From Butyricimonas paravirosa (lineage in GTDB: Bacteria; Bacteroidota; Bacteroidia; Bacteroidales; Marinifilaceae): 64,000 nt of DNA. The translations under genes and the position numbers were made by a program. Below are positions 33,754 to 43,275 of this stretch, piece by piece. Numbering within the stretch: the first letter of the stretch is position 1; each line of letters begins with the position of its first letter. Below the pieces are notes generated by a model. It made no database searches, was not told where the DNA came from, and saw nothing but the letters and a program-made list of their open reading frames with translations. The stretch covers positions 4,278,001-4,342,000 of the forward strand of contig NZ_CP043839.1 in the NCBI RefSeq assembly GCF_032878955.1, read 5' to 3'.

Positions 33754-36700
33754 ATGAAGGATCTAGATTTTTTTCAGAAAGGCGTTATCAAGTTCGGAAT
33801 GATTTTATTGCTTGGTGGCCTGTGTATGGTGGGAATAATGTCCCGAAGTGTTGCGGGTGAAATCAATTCGGCGCAAGTGGCAAAGTGGAAAATATTTGGT
33901 CGAGTAATTGATGAACAAGGAGAACCAATTATCGGGGCCGCTATCTTGGAACAAGGAACAACAAATGGATGCGTGACCGATACTTTGGGCAATTACAAGT
34001 TAACGGTAAAGGCTGGAGCCGTACTTCGGGTTTCTTTTGTCGGGTATGTTACCCGGGAAATAGTGTTAAAAAAGGAAGGGATGCGAAATGTCCGGTTACG
34101 GGTGGATAATGAAGAGTTGGACGAGGTGGTTGTCGTGGGATATGGTTCCGTGGCCCGGAAGAATTTTACGGGGTCCGTGAGTGTGATTAACACTGCGGAA
34201 TCTCCTTTGGCTTTGTTACCGAATACGAACTCGATGGATGCGTTGCGGGGAACGGTAACGGGTATTACCGTGTCGCAACAACAAGGAGCAGGACAGGCAC
34301 CTTCTTTACAAGTACGGGGGCAAAAATCGATCGGGGGATCGACATCTAACCCGTTGATCGTGATGGATGGGGTGATTTTTATGGGGAGTTTGCGGGATAT
34401 AGACCCCAATATCATCGAAAGCATGAGCGTGTTGAAAGACGCGACTTCTTTGGCTGCTTATGGATCACAAGCTGCTAACGGAGTGGTGATGATCACGACG
34501 AAACAGGGAAAATTAGGAAAACCCGTGCTGAATTTTAATGCATCGTGGACATTGTCGGAGATGGCGAATCGTCCGGAGGTGCTGAGTCCTGAGAATTATA
34601 TTAAAAAGATTAATGCAACCCAGCATCTAGCGGAGGATGCCGATCCTTCAGCTTGGATGAGTGGATTCGAGCTAGAGAATTATAAAAACGGCAAGACTAC
34701 GGATTGGTTGGATTACGTGAGCCGGGTAGGATTGATGCAGAGTTATTCGGCATCCGTATCCGGTGCGACGGAAAAATTGAATTATTTCCTATCTGCTTCT
34801 CACGTTGATCAGGAAGGTGTAATTATTGGAGATGATTATAAACGGGAGGCTTTGTCGCTCCGTTTGCAGAGTGACGTGGCTTCTTGGTTGCAAGTCGGGA
34901 CACAAATGGGATATACCTTTAATGATTACTCCGGTCCCACGACTTACAATCTGGTACAGGCCTTGCGCTTGACTCCTTACGGCCGTGTCACACGTCCGAA
35001 CGGTGAACTGGAGAAGTACCCGAGAGAATTGGGAGGCGGATTGACAAATCCTTTGTGGTTGGTGAATAGTGGTACGGTGGATGATCATGACACTTATGCC
35101 ACGACTTTAATAAAAGGGCATGTACTTGTGAAATGTCCTTGGTTGGAAGGACTGACTTACCGGGTAAATGCTGCTTATTCCTGGGAGAACGTGGAACGGG
35201 ATTATTTCGAGCATGAGGGGTATTTTGTGGCAGAAGGAACTTCTGAAGATCGGTATTCGGCCTCGGCATTATCCGGTTTCTTGAGTAAGGCGAACGGGTA
35301 TAGCGCCCGCACGAAGAACACGTACTGGGTGATGGACCATATCGTGAATTTTAATCGTCAATTCGGGAAACATTTTATTGATGCAACCTACGTTTACACG
35401 AGGGATTCCAAACGGTATGATTACCGGAAGATGACCGGAAGTGATTTTTCGGATCAAGGGAATACCGTGCTGGGAGCCGATGGGCTAGTGTATGCTAAAA
35501 CACAGAAGATTACGAATATCGATAAGACAAAACATAATAATATCGGGTATCTGGGACGAATCAGCTATAATTATAACGACACGTATCATTTAAGTGTTTC
35601 CGTGCGTCGGGACGGATCGTCCGTGTTCGGGAAGAACTCGAAATGGGGTGTTTTCCCGGCAGTCGGGGTGGCATGGACGGTTTCGAATGAACGTTTTATG
35701 AAACGGGTGTCGTTCATTGATTATTTAAAGTTGAAGGGATCGTGGGGTAAGAATGGTAATCAATCTCTGGACCCGTATATGACATTGTCTCAGATAAAAT
35801 TAGGACAACAAGGTGGTATCGGTTATCCTTTCGGGAATGAATCGACGATTAGTTGGGGACAACGCTATGATAAACTCGGAAATGCCGATCTGGGTTGGGA
35901 GACAACGGAGGCATTTAACTATGGGTTTGACCTCGGTTTATTGGGTAGCCGGATTTATTTGGAATTTGACGGTTATTTCTCGAAGACGACCGATCAGATT
36001 TTTGATCGATTGTTGCCCGTGATGAATAACGGGTTGACAAGTATGAAAGCCACGATGGGGCAGATTGATAACTGGGGGATAGAGGCCACGTTGACCACGC
36101 AGAATGTCCGAACGAAAGACTGGAATTGGAGTACGGCTGTCACGTTCTATCTAAACCGGAATAAATTGAAAGATTTATACGGTGACGGGAAAGATGATAT
36201 TTCCAATAGTCTGTTTATCGGGAAATCTTTGGGGGCCATTTACGGTTATAAGTCGATAGGAATTGTACAGGAAGAAGATATTGAATACATCGAGGCAAAT
36301 AACGCGGCACCCGGTGACGTGAAATTTGCTAATCTGGACGGGAGTGAGGATGGTAGGATCACGGCAGACGATCGTACCATCTTGGGATATAACAAAGAAA
36401 ATTTCCGGATGAGTTTGAGTAACACGCTCAAATACAAGAATCTGGAATTGTATTTCTTGTTCGCGGGCGTGTTTGGGGGAAATGGTTACGGACTGAGCCA
36501 GAACACGTATGCTTACCAAACGGCAACAGGAACCGTGTGGGATAATAACTTGAATCATGGTTGGTGGACCCCGGAAAACAGAAGTAACAAATATCCCCGT
36601 GTGGATTATGCAGACAGTCGTTTTACCCCGCTGCAAAGTTATGGGTTCGTGCGTTTGCAGGATTTAAGCCTTTCCTATACTTTCCATCAGGATTGGTTGA

Positions 36701-36864
36701 GTCGTTTGCAGATCACCGGGTTGAAAGTCTTTTTTGCTGCAAAGAACGTGTTCACGATAACCAATTGGGTTGGTGGTGATCCGGAAATCAAACAAACGTT
36801 AGGAGGAAGTTACGGTTATCCGTTAGCAGCCATGTATTCATTTGGAGTTAATTTGACATTTTAA
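33754..36864 (+). CDS. SusC/RagA-family TonB-dependent transporter
   Basis: 1036 aa. An unusually long charged start (MKDLDFFQKGVIKFG) precedes the signal helix. Then a carboxypeptidase-regulatory-like domain (about 46-120, GRVIDEQGEPIIGAAILEQG), the TonB-box-like DEVVVVGYG, a plug domain with QVRGQKSIGGSTSNPLIVMD, and the 22-strand barrel ending in GVNLTF. No STN domain, so no ECF/anti-sigma signalling is expected, in agreement with the absence of sigma/FecR genes nearby. It forms the outer-membrane importer with the SusD next door. The substrate cannot be told, since no hydrolase accompanies it. Confidence 0.95.
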   Translation: MKDLDFFQKGVIKFGMILLLGGLCMVGIMSRSVAGEINSAQVAKWKIFGRVIDEQGEPIIGAAILEQGTTNGCVTDTLGNYKLTVKAGAVLRVSFVGYVTREIVLKKEGMRNVRLRVDNEELDEVVVVGYGSVARKNFTGSVSVINTAESPLALLPNTNSMDALRGTVTGITVSQQQGAGQAPSLQVRGQKSIGGSTSNPLIVMDGVIFMGSLRDIDPNIIESMSVLKDATSLAAYGSQAANGVVMITTKQGKLGKPVLNFNASWTLSEMANRPEVLSPENYIKKINATQHLAEDADPSAWMSGFELENYKNGKTTDWLDYVSRVGLMQSYSASVSGATEKLNYFLSASHVDQEGVIIGDDYKREALSLRLQSDVASWLQVGTQMGYTFNDYSGPTTYNLVQALRLTPYGRVTRPNGELEKYPRELGGGLTNPLWLVNSGTVDDHDTYATTLIKGHVLVKCPWLEGLTYRVNAAYSWENVERDYFEHEGYFVAEGTSEDRYSASALSGFLSKANGYSARTKNTYWVMDHIVNFNRQFGKHFIDATYVYTRDSKRYDYRKMTGSDFSDQGNTVLGADGLVYAKTQKITNIDKTKHNNIGYLGRISYNYNDTYHLSVSVRRDGSSVFGKNSKWGVFPAVGVAWTVSNERFMKRVSFIDYLKLKGSWGKNGNQSLDPYMTLSQIKLGQQGGIGYPFGNESTISWGQRYDKLGNADLGWETTEAFNYGFDLGLLGSRIYLEFDGYFSKTTDQIFDRLLPVMNNGLTSMKATMGQIDNWGIEATLTTQNVRTKDWNWSTAVTFYLNRNKLKDLYGDGKDDISNSLFIGKSLGAIYGYKSIGIVQEEDIEYIEANNAAPGDVKFANLDGSEDGRITADDRTILGYNKENFRMSLSNTLKYKNLELYFLFAGVFGGNGYGLSQNTYAYQTATGTVWDNNLNHGWWTPENRSNKYPRVDYADSRFTPLQSYGFVRLQDLSLSYTFHQDWLSRLQITGLKVFFAAKNVFTITNWVGGDPEIKQTLGGSYGYPLAAMYSFGVNLTF

Positions 36865-36876
36865 ATTTGGAGCGTG

Positions 36877-38643
36877 ATGATGAAAACTAGAAAATATATT
36901 GCGGTTATTTTTGCCGCTATGGTAATGGGAATTTCCGGGTGTAACGATGATCTTTTTCTGGAAGAACATCCCGACACGTTTTACACGGCTGAAGATGCTT
37001 TCAAGACCGTGGATCAGGTAAAAGCTTGCGTGACGAATATGTATGCCCACGCTCGTTATTGGTTACAGAATGACGTGTTTTTAAAAGGGGCAGGTACCGA
37101 TATGTTTGATACCCCGATGTGGCGGTCAAGTGGTAACGGGATGTCTAATTTCTCTTCTTGGTCCACGGATAAAAATGAAGTGAAGAATATTTACGAGGCC
37201 TATTATCAGTTAGTGAGTTATGCCAACCAGACTTTGGAGGGGACAGAAGTAAAGACCTTGAACTGGGATAGCGAGAATGACCGGGCGCAGGTACGGGCAC
37301 AGGCTAATTTCTTCCGGGGATTTGCTTACCTCACTTTGGGTGAGTTGTTCGGGGGAGTTCCCGAGGTGACGAAATTCTATCAGGAACCCCGGTATGATTT
37401 CACCCGGATGACCCGGGAGGAAACGTATCGGTTCGCCATTCAAGATTTGGAGAATGCGGCGGATACTTTGCCTGATTATCCGGGAGAGGCGGGATACGTG
37501 GCGAAAGGTGCGGCCTATCATTATTTGGCAGAGGCTTATCTGGCTTTGGCTACCGAGTTGGGGGATGATCGGGAATTGTTGCAGCAATCTATTCTTTACG
37601 CGACCAAGGTTACCGAGTTGCACTCTTTGATGACCGAGCGGTTCGGTTCCCGGGTAAAACCGGGTTCTGGTGAAGCCATGAATGGAGTCGAGGCTTATTA
37701 CCCGGACGGGGATGTCTTTTTTGATCTTTTTCAACGGGGAAATTTGGATTATGCCGAGGGAAATACCGAGGCTTTGTGGACGTTGCAAAATGATGTGACG
37801 GTCTGGCATGACTTCGGGGGAAATCATTTCTTGCCTTATGCCGGAAGTTTTTCTCCCGTGTTGAGGGAGATGCGTTGGAAAAGCGAATATTCGGAATCGG
37901 ATGCCGGGTATGGCCCGTGGAACACGAATATTGATGAATCAATCTATCCCGGGGGAAACCTCTGTGCCTATGTTGGTGGCCGGGGAGTATCTTTTAATGC
38001 CCCGACAAACTACATGATCAATGATATTTGGGCGGGTGATTTTGCCACGGATATTCGGAATTCAAAGGCGAATATCCGTCGGGAATTCGTGTGTATCGAT
38101 ACCAAACACAGTAAATACGGTCAGATCGTGACAGCCGATATGTTGGATGAATCAAACATGGATCATTATTACCCGGTATGGACCAAATTCGCTCCCGTGG
38201 ATGATTGGGGATACGAGGATTTAGTGTACGGGGGAAATCGTACGAATACTTTCCGGGACGAGTATGCTTGTCGTTTAGCTGAAACTTATTTGTTACGGGC
38301 GGAGGCTTATTTCCGTATGGGGGATGCCGGTAGTGCCGCTAATGACATAAACCAGTTGCGCGGTCGGGCGCAATGTAGCCGTATGGCAACAGCGGGAGAT
38401 ATTTCTTTAGCTTTTATCTTGGACGAGAGAGCAAGAGAGTTGTTCATGGAGGAAAGAAGATGGTGTACGTTATTACGTATGCAAGGCTCTGTCATGGAGG
38501 ATCAACTTCGGGCTCATGCGTATTATATTGCTGATTACCCGACTTACACGGGAACAATCGAGTGGAAATTATTCCCGATCCCGCAGAAAGCGATTGACGC
38601 AAATATAGATGCCAAGCTGGAACAGAATCCGGGTTGGAACTAG
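36877..38643 (+). CDS. SusD/RagB-family nutrient-binding lipoprotein
   Basis: 588 aa from the ATG at 36877 (a GTG lies one codon upstream). Signal peptide with lipobox ISGC. The SusD fold is indicated by NDDLFLEEHPDTFYTAEDAF, AQANFFRGFAYLTLGELFGG, the TPR-like AAYHYLAEAYLALATE, and the C-terminal ARELFMEERRWCTLLRMQG. SusD caps the SusC barrel at the cell surface and binds the ligand. It is 12 bp behind susC. Ligand unknown. Confidence 0.95.
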   Translation: MMKTRKYIAVIFAAMVMGISGCNDDLFLEEHPDTFYTAEDAFKTVDQVKACVTNMYAHARYWLQNDVFLKGAGTDMFDTPMWRSSGNGMSNFSSWSTDKNEVKNIYEAYYQLVSYANQTLEGTEVKTLNWDSENDRAQVRAQANFFRGFAYLTLGELFGGVPEVTKFYQEPRYDFTRMTREETYRFAIQDLENAADTLPDYPGEAGYVAKGAAYHYLAEAYLALATELGDDRELLQQSILYATKVTELHSLMTERFGSRVKPGSGEAMNGVEAYYPDGDVFFDLFQRGNLDYAEGNTEALWTLQNDVTVWHDFGGNHFLPYAGSFSPVLREMRWKSEYSESDAGYGPWNTNIDESIYPGGNLCAYVGGRGVSFNAPTNYMINDIWAGDFATDIRNSKANIRREFVCIDTKHSKYGQIVTADMLDESNMDHYYPVWTKFAPVDDWGYEDLVYGGNRTNTFRDEYACRLAETYLLRAEAYFRMGDAGSAANDINQLRGRAQCSRMATAGDISLAFILDERARELFMEERRWCTLLRMQGSVMEDQLRAHAYYIADYPTYTGTIEWKLFPIPQKAIDANIDAKLEQNPGWN

Positions 38644-38769
38644 AAAACTAAATTCAGACATAGGTTTACCCTGGTTTACAGTAGCTTTTTTTAGGATAAT
38701 ACACGGTGTTTAGCCGTTGCATATTCGATGTGTTCAGGGATCAAAGACGTATCAACTTCGCAACAAAGA

Positions 38770-38803
38770 CGTATCAAAGACGTTCATGAACGTCTTTGAT
38801 ACG
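38770..38803. repeat. 34-bp perfect palindrome
   Basis: The half-site CGTATCAAAGACGTTCA (38770-38786) is followed at once by its exact reverse complement. Direct copies of CAAAGACGTATCAA lie just left (about 38742-38755 and 38764-38777), and AACTTCG at 38754 can pair with CGAAGTT at 38802-38808. Confidence 0.92.
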
Positions 38804-38932
38804 AAGTTAATAGGCTTTTGCTCTTTGATTATCTGGTGATTTCCTTAAATGTTTATCCTTTCTTCATTTGATAACACGTGTTCTTATTTAGGAATTCACA
38901 TTTCACTACAAGGTGTATATAAGTACCAAAAT

Positions 38933-38964
38933 AAAAACCGTCCCGGCGCCCCGGGACGGTTTTT
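38933..38964. terminator. Bidirectional terminator beside mdh
   Basis: AAAAACCGTCCCGG pairs perfectly over 14 bp with CCGGGACGGTTTTT; loop CGCC. It lies 31 bp beyond the mdh stop. Confidence 0.93.
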
Positions 38965-38994
38965 TAAAGAATGATCGTGAAGTACTATTGTTAG

Positions 38995-39930
38995 TTAAAA
39001 TAATTTCATGTTGTCAAGTACGTCCATAACTGATTTTACAGCTTTAGCTGATTGAGCTAATAACTCTTGTTCGTCCTTGTCAAGTTTAACCTCGATGATT
39101 TTTTCGATACCATTTTTGCCCAAGATTACCGGAACTCCTAAATAGATGTTGTTCATTCCGTATTCGCCATTCAACAAAGCGCAAACCGGGAATACTCTTC
39201 TGTGGTTGCACACGATTGCCTCAACCATTTGAGCAGCGGCTGCACCGGGAGCGTACCATGCTGAAGTGCCCATCAATTTAACCAGCTCGCCACCGCCAAC
39301 TTTCGTTCTTTCGATGATGGCATTCAACGTGTCATGGTCAATCAAGTCTGTTACAGGAATACCTGAAACCGTGGTGTATCTTGGGAGCGGAACCATCGTG
39401 TCCCCGTGTCCACCTAATAACAAGGCTTGAATATCTTTCGGGGAAACATTCAATGCTTCAGCTAAGAATGCTCTGTAACGAGCGGTATCCAAAATACCAG
39501 CCATACCGAATACACGGCTTGAATCGACTTTGGCAGTCAAGTAAGCGCAGTAGCACATTACGTCAAGCGGGTTAGACACGATAATAATCTTGGCATTCGG
39601 AGAATGTTTGATAATATTTTCAGTAACTGATTTTACAATACCGGCGTTTGTTGCGATTAAGTCATCACGGCTCATTCCCGGTTTACGGGGAAGACCTGAA
39701 GTGATTACCACAACTTCTGAATTATTGGTAGCCTCGTAATCGTTAGTTACACCTTTGATACGGGTGTCATAAAGATTGATCGGGGCGGTTTGCCACATAT
39801 CCAATGATTTACCCTCAGCAACGCCTTCTTTAATGTCCAGAAGAACAACTTCATTCACGATGTCCTTTTCAGCGATGCAGTTCGCGCAAGTTGCACCAAC
39901 GTTTCCTGCTCCTACAACTGTTACTTTCAT
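38995..39930 (-). CDS. mdh: Malate dehydrogenase
   Basis: 311 aa. It has the NAD-binding start VVGAGNVGATCANCIAEKD, the substrate loop GLPRKPGMSRDDL in which the first Arg marks malate rather than lactate specificity, the proton-relay His in LLLGGHGDTMVPLPRYTT, and ISNPLDVM-like IIVSNPLDVMCY. It is the LDH-like tetrameric type. It interconverts malate and oxaloacetate; in succinate/propionate-forming Bacteroidales it works in the reductive direction toward fumarate. Single-gene transcript with its own strong promoter and terminator. Confidence 0.96.
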   Translation of the reverse strand: MKVTVVGAGNVGATCANCIAEKDIVNEVVLLDIKEGVAEGKSLDMWQTAPINLYDTRIKGVTNDYEATNNSEVVVITSGLPRKPGMSRDDLIATNAGIVKSVTENIIKHSPNAKIIIVSNPLDVMCYCAYLTAKVDSSRVFGMAGILDTARYRAFLAEALNVSPKDIQALLLGGHGDTMVPLPRYTTVSGIPVTDLIDHDTLNAIIERTKVGGGELVKLMGTSAWYAPGAAAAQMVEAIVCNHRRVFPVCALLNGEYGMNNIYLGVPVILGKNGIEKIIEVKLDKDEQELLAQSAKAVKSVMDVLDNMKLF

Positions 39931-39992
39931 TTCTGTAATTTTTTTATTGTTATACGTTTCTTAAATGGCTATTTGTTGCTTTTTAACGCCGT

Positions 39993-40023
39993 CAAATGTA
40001 AGCCTTATTTTTTACATCAACAA
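39993..40023 (-). promoter_or_regulatory. Promoter of mdh
   Basis: On the minus strand TTG (40021-40023), exactly 20 bp, TACATTTG (39993-40000), about 63 bp before the ATG. Confidence 0.8.
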
Positions 40024-40120
40024 TCTTTATGCCGAAAAATTACAGAATTTTTTCTGTAATAATTTCATGTCGTTTTGACACGAAAAGAACGAGATTCTTA
40101 TTGAATCCCGGTTTATACTT

Positions 40121-40133
40121 TCAATTTTCAATT
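40121..40133 (+). repeat. Short TTTTCAA array at the MATE gene end
   Basis: About two heptamers (TCAATTTTCAATT). The TGA stop of the MATE gene (40128-40130, minus strand) lies within it. Confidence 0.7.
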
Positions 40134-41543
40134 AAATTGCTGCCAAAGACGACTTGCCACGGCATGCATTTTTCCCAGAATACCGACAGGTTTGTATTGT
40201 CCGTTTTCCAGACGTTTCTGAAAAGATTGATACCAGATAGCCAGTACGATACCCTTCATCACGCTGGAGAGTGAAATGCTCCACCAGATACCGTTTAGCC
40301 CGAGTGAGGGGAACGTAACCAGGTAGTAGGCCAAGGGGATTCTGGCTCCTGTAAGAATGATGCCCACGATAGCAGGCGGGGTGGTACGTCCGCATCCGTT
40401 GAAAGCCCCGGCAGTGACCTGTTCTATGGCCGAGAATATCTGGGAAATAGCGAGAATTTTCAGGTATGCGCTTCCTGCAACAAGTGTCTGCGGTTCGTTG
40501 ATAAACACGCTGAATATTTCTTTACTAAAGAACAAGAAGGCCAGGCAGGCGATCAAGGCGATCCCCCCGGCGAGTTTCAACGTGTAATGGTATCCCAAGC
40601 GTATGCGGCCCAAGTTGCGGGCCCCGAAGTTCTGTCCCGTGAAGGCTGCTAGGGCAGTGGAAAAACCGGCGGCTGTCATCCAAGTGATGGCCTCGATTTG
40701 TGCGCCCACGCTCTGCACGGCTACCCCGATATGTCCCCATTGTGCGGCCACGGTAGCCAGTGTCAAGGAGAACATGGCGAATAAAGCACTTTGCATACTC
40801 ACGGGTAAGCCGAGCGAGACGATACGTTTCACGAACCGGGCTCTTAATCGGGTGATAAAATATAGTTTTCCGATGGATGAATTACGGAAATAAAGGTTCC
40901 AAATGAAAATAGAAAACACGACTAACTGGGAGAACGTCGTGGCAATGGCTGCCCCTGCCGTTCCCATTGCGGGAACAAAACCGTACCCGTATATTAATAG
41001 TGGGTCGAGGACAATGTTGAATATTAATCCGGTGGCGACAATCTTCAACGGGGTTTTACTGTTTCCTTGCCCGTTGTACAGTCCGCTGTACGTGTTGTTA
41101 TTGAACGTGAAGAACAGTCCGGGGGTGATTAGGCGCATGTACATGATGGCCAGTTCCGAGATATTCTCTTCCAAGTGAAACAACCCGACCAGCATGGGAG
41201 CCGCGATATAAATAAAACAAGCGTAACCCAAGGCAATGATGGATGACAACATGGCCGATTGGTTGGCGTATGCCCGGGCTCTTTTGCTTGCACGAGCCCC
41301 CAAGGATTGCGAGATCGTGACTTCGGCCCCGACTTTACTAATGAATGATAAAGCGTTACCTAACCACGTGAAGAATCCGGCGACACCGACTGCGGCCACG
41401 CTTTCGCTACCCAAATGTCCCAGCCAGATCATGTCGGTCATGCTGTATGCCATTTGAACGAAAGAGGCCGTGATAAGGGGAATTGCCATGCTCCAAATTC
41501 CCTTGCTGATGCTCCCTTGTGTCAGGTCGTTTATCTTTGTCAT
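40128..41543 (-). CDS. MATE-family multidrug/sodium antiporter
   Basis: 471 aa, twelve helices in two homologous halves. Diagnostic stretches are PLITASFVQMAYSMTDMIWL at the start, LNIIL-like FNIVLDPLLIYGYGFVPAMG after helix 4, and VGAQIEAITWMTAAGFSTAL near the second half. These proteins export cationic drugs and metabolites in exchange for H+ or Na+. The natural substrate here is unknown. It is divergent from ddl with a -7 box at 41566-41573; its stop is formed by a heptamer repeat. Confidence 0.93.
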   Translation of the reverse strand: MTKINDLTQGSISKGIWSMAIPLITASFVQMAYSMTDMIWLGHLGSESVAAVGVAGFFTWLGNALSFISKVGAEVTISQSLGARASKRARAYANQSAMLSSIIALGYACFIYIAAPMLVGLFHLEENISELAIMYMRLITPGLFFTFNNNTYSGLYNGQGNSKTPLKIVATGLIFNIVLDPLLIYGYGFVPAMGTAGAAIATTFSQLVVFSIFIWNLYFRNSSIGKLYFITRLRARFVKRIVSLGLPVSMQSALFAMFSLTLATVAAQWGHIGVAVQSVGAQIEAITWMTAAGFSTALAAFTGQNFGARNLGRIRLGYHYTLKLAGGIALIACLAFLFFSKEIFSVFINEPQTLVAGSAYLKILAISQIFSAIEQVTAGAFNGCGRTTPPAIVGIILTGARIPLAYYLVTFPSLGLNGIWWSISLSSVMKGIVLAIWYQSFQKRLENGQYKPVGILGKMHAVASRLWQQFN

Positions 41544-41565
41544 ATCCTTGTGTTATTGAGGCTTG

Positions 41566-41573
41566 CAAAAATA
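41566..41573 (-). promoter_or_regulatory. -7 box of the MATE gene
   Basis: TATTTTTG on the minus strand 23 bp before the ATG; no obvious -33 TTG. Confidence 0.5.
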
Positions 41574-41606
41574 TAAACTTTTTATCATCTCCTATTCTCT
41601 TTTTTG

Positions 41607-41614
41607 TATTTTTG
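41607..41614 (+). promoter_or_regulatory. -7 box of ddl
   Basis: TATTTTTG 26 bp before the ATG at 41640. It overlaps the region between two in-frame start candidates and argues against the upstream TTG at 41604. Confidence 0.6.
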
Positions 41615-41639
41615 TTGTGTTATAAAAGATGAATTCAAA

Positions 41640-42614
41640 ATGAAAAATATTGCAATTATCGCCGGTGGAAATTCCTCAGAATATGAGGTTTCCATGAAAT
41701 CTGGGAAGAATATATATGATGAGGTTGATGAAACCAGGTACAATAAATATCTCGTTGTTCTGAAAGAACGGGACTGGCACGTGGAGATCGGGGAGGAAAA
41801 GTTCCCCGTGGATAAGAATGATTTTTCGTTTACCCGGAACGGGGAGAAGATCTTGTTTGATTTTGCCTATATCACGATACACGGTGTTCCGGGGGAGAAC
41901 GGGTTGTTGCAGGGGTATCTGGATATGATGGGTGTGCCTTACGGGTGCTGTAACGTGTTGGCCTCTGCTTTGACTTTCGATAAACACACGTGTAATACTT
42001 ATTTGAAGAGTTACGGGGTAAACGTGGCCGATTCCGTGATGTTGATTCGGGGAATGGCATACGACGTGAACGAGATTATCAACGAGGTGGGGTTGCCTTG
42101 TTTCGTGAAACCGAATGCCGAGGGTTCCAGTTTCGGGGTGACAAAAGTAAAGGAGGCTGCCCAGTTGGAAGATGCCTTGAAAAAGGCTTTTGCTCTCTGT
42201 CGGGAAGTGTTGATCGAGACATTTATCGACGGGACGGAACTGACTTGCGGGGTCGTGAAGGCTGGGGATATGGATATTACCATGCCGATTGCCGAGGTGG
42301 TTCCGAAGAACGAGTTTTTTGATTTCGAGGCCAAATATGACCCGACAAAGTCGGATGAAATTATCCCGGCTCGTATCTCACCCGAACTGACTAACCGGAT
42401 CAAGATATTGTCTTCGATGATTTACGATATATTAAGATGTGAAGGGATCATCCGGGTGGATTATATCGTGCGGGAGGACGAGATTTTTATGTTGGAGGTG
42501 AACACTACTCCGGGGATGACTTCCAATAGTTTCGTGCCGAAGATGGTGCGTGCCATGGGGGGGACGCTGCGGGAGGTATTGACGAAGATTATAGATAACA
42601 AGTTAAACAGATAA
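41640..42614 (+). CDS. ddl: D-alanine--D-alanine ligase
   Basis: 324 aa from the ATG at 41640; a TTG at 41604 is rejected since the -7 box lies between them. ATP-grasp enzyme that joins two D-Ala for peptidoglycan precursors. Motifs: IAIIAGGNSSEYEVSMKSG (substrate loop), PCFVKPNAEGSSFGVTKV (ATP), FIDGTELTCGVV, and the metal site MLEVNTTPGMTSNS. DdlB-like length. A small lipoprotein gene follows after 13 bp. Confidence 0.95.
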   Translation: MKNIAIIAGGNSSEYEVSMKSGKNIYDEVDETRYNKYLVVLKERDWHVEIGEEKFPVDKNDFSFTRNGEKILFDFAYITIHGVPGENGLLQGYLDMMGVPYGCCNVLASALTFDKHTCNTYLKSYGVNVADSVMLIRGMAYDVNEIINEVGLPCFVKPNAEGSSFGVTKVKEAAQLEDALKKAFALCREVLIETFIDGTELTCGVVKAGDMDITMPIAEVVPKNEFFDFEAKYDPTKSDEIIPARISPELTNRIKILSSMIYDILRCEGIIRVDYIVREDEIFMLEVNTTPGMTSNSFVPKMVRAMGGTLREVLTKIIDNKLNR

Positions 42615-42627
42615 ATTTAAATTACAA

Positions 42628-43152
42628 ATGAGACGAATTGTTACCACATTAATGGCTGCCTGCCTACTATTTTTTGTCGCTTGTTCGGATGAGGGGGATG
42701 ATGTTACTATATATAATGGTGATACATTCACGTCTGATTACAAGGCGAATCAAATGTATTCTACCCTTTCGTTATATGAAAGTATTGCCCGTCAACCGGA
42801 AATGACAAAAGAGCTGATACAAGCTACGGCAAAATTGGCTCAGTATGACACGATTACTGCTATCGCTCCATTGGATAAAGAGGCGGAAGTGGAACGGGGA
42901 ACGGCTCGGGGAAAATGTCTGGCGGCTTGTTTTTCCGCTATTGCCCGCCAACCGGAAGCGTATGATAATATTGTCTGGGCTGCCGAGAAGTTTCTAGGGA
43001 CAACAGAGATAAAGTCGATGTCCGAGAAAATATTGAAATATTCCCGTTTATACGCTTTGGAAGGAGTTCCGGATGCCTTGGCTCGTCAGCCGGAGGCCAT
43101 AGACCAGTTTGATTCTTTTTCTATGAAGTTCTTGGGTACCGGAATAAAATAA
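42628..43152 (+). CDS. Lipoprotein with three ARQPE repeats
   Basis: 174 aa, lipobox FVAC (C19). No family recognised. After a short linker come three copies of a ~27-residue unit centred on ARQPE: 50-76 (YESIARQPEMTKELIQATAK...), 102-128 (FSAIARQPEAYDNIVWAAEK FLGTTEI) and 148-174 (PDALARQPEAIDQFDSFSMK FLGTGIK). The second and third units share the ending KFLGT. Likely an alpha-helical repeat on the cell envelope. It is 13 bp after ddl and probably cotranscribed, but need not work with it. Confidence 0.7.
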   Translation: MRRIVTTLMAACLLFFVACSDEGDDVTIYNGDTFTSDYKANQMYSTLSLYESIARQPEMTKELIQATAKLAQYDTITAIAPLDKEAEVERGTARGKCLAACFSAIARQPEAYDNIVWAAEKFLGTTEIKSMSEKILKYSRLYALEGVPDALARQPEAIDQFDSFSMKFLGTGIK

Positions 43153-43222
43153 TCCCACTTTCACTTCACGAGTATGAGTAAGGGATTTTGTACCCGCAAT
43201 TAGGTTGAAGGATTATAATACA

Positions 43223-43270
43223 TTAGGCTGGAAGAAGAGAGTTTTATTTTCTTTTTCCAGCCTAAATTTT
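43223..43270. terminator. Bidirectional terminator between the lipoprotein gene and mnmA
   Basis: TTAGGCTGGAAGAAG (43223-43237) pairs with 43251-43265 over 15 bp with one G-T pair. T/A-rich flanks on both sides. Confidence 0.85.
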
Positions 43271-43275
43271 TGTAT

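Larger units (their letters stand above)
38644..38994. other. Convergent intergenic region with palindrome
   Basis: No gene recognised. The region contains repeated CAAAGACGTATCAA words, the 34-bp palindrome at 38770-38803 and a bidirectional terminator at 38933-38964. Confidence 0.6.

Noticed and set aside
33777..38643. Polysaccharide utilisation locus around the first SusCD pair
   Set aside because: No hydrolase, lyase or regulator is adjacent, so only the transporter pair is supported.
38770..38803. Terminator for the SusD gene
   Set aside because: No T-run follows the palindrome, and a proper terminator is found at 38933-38964.
41604..41639. N-terminal extension of Ddl
   Set aside because: The -7 box at 41607-41614 lies inside it, and the ATG at 41640 fits the family start.
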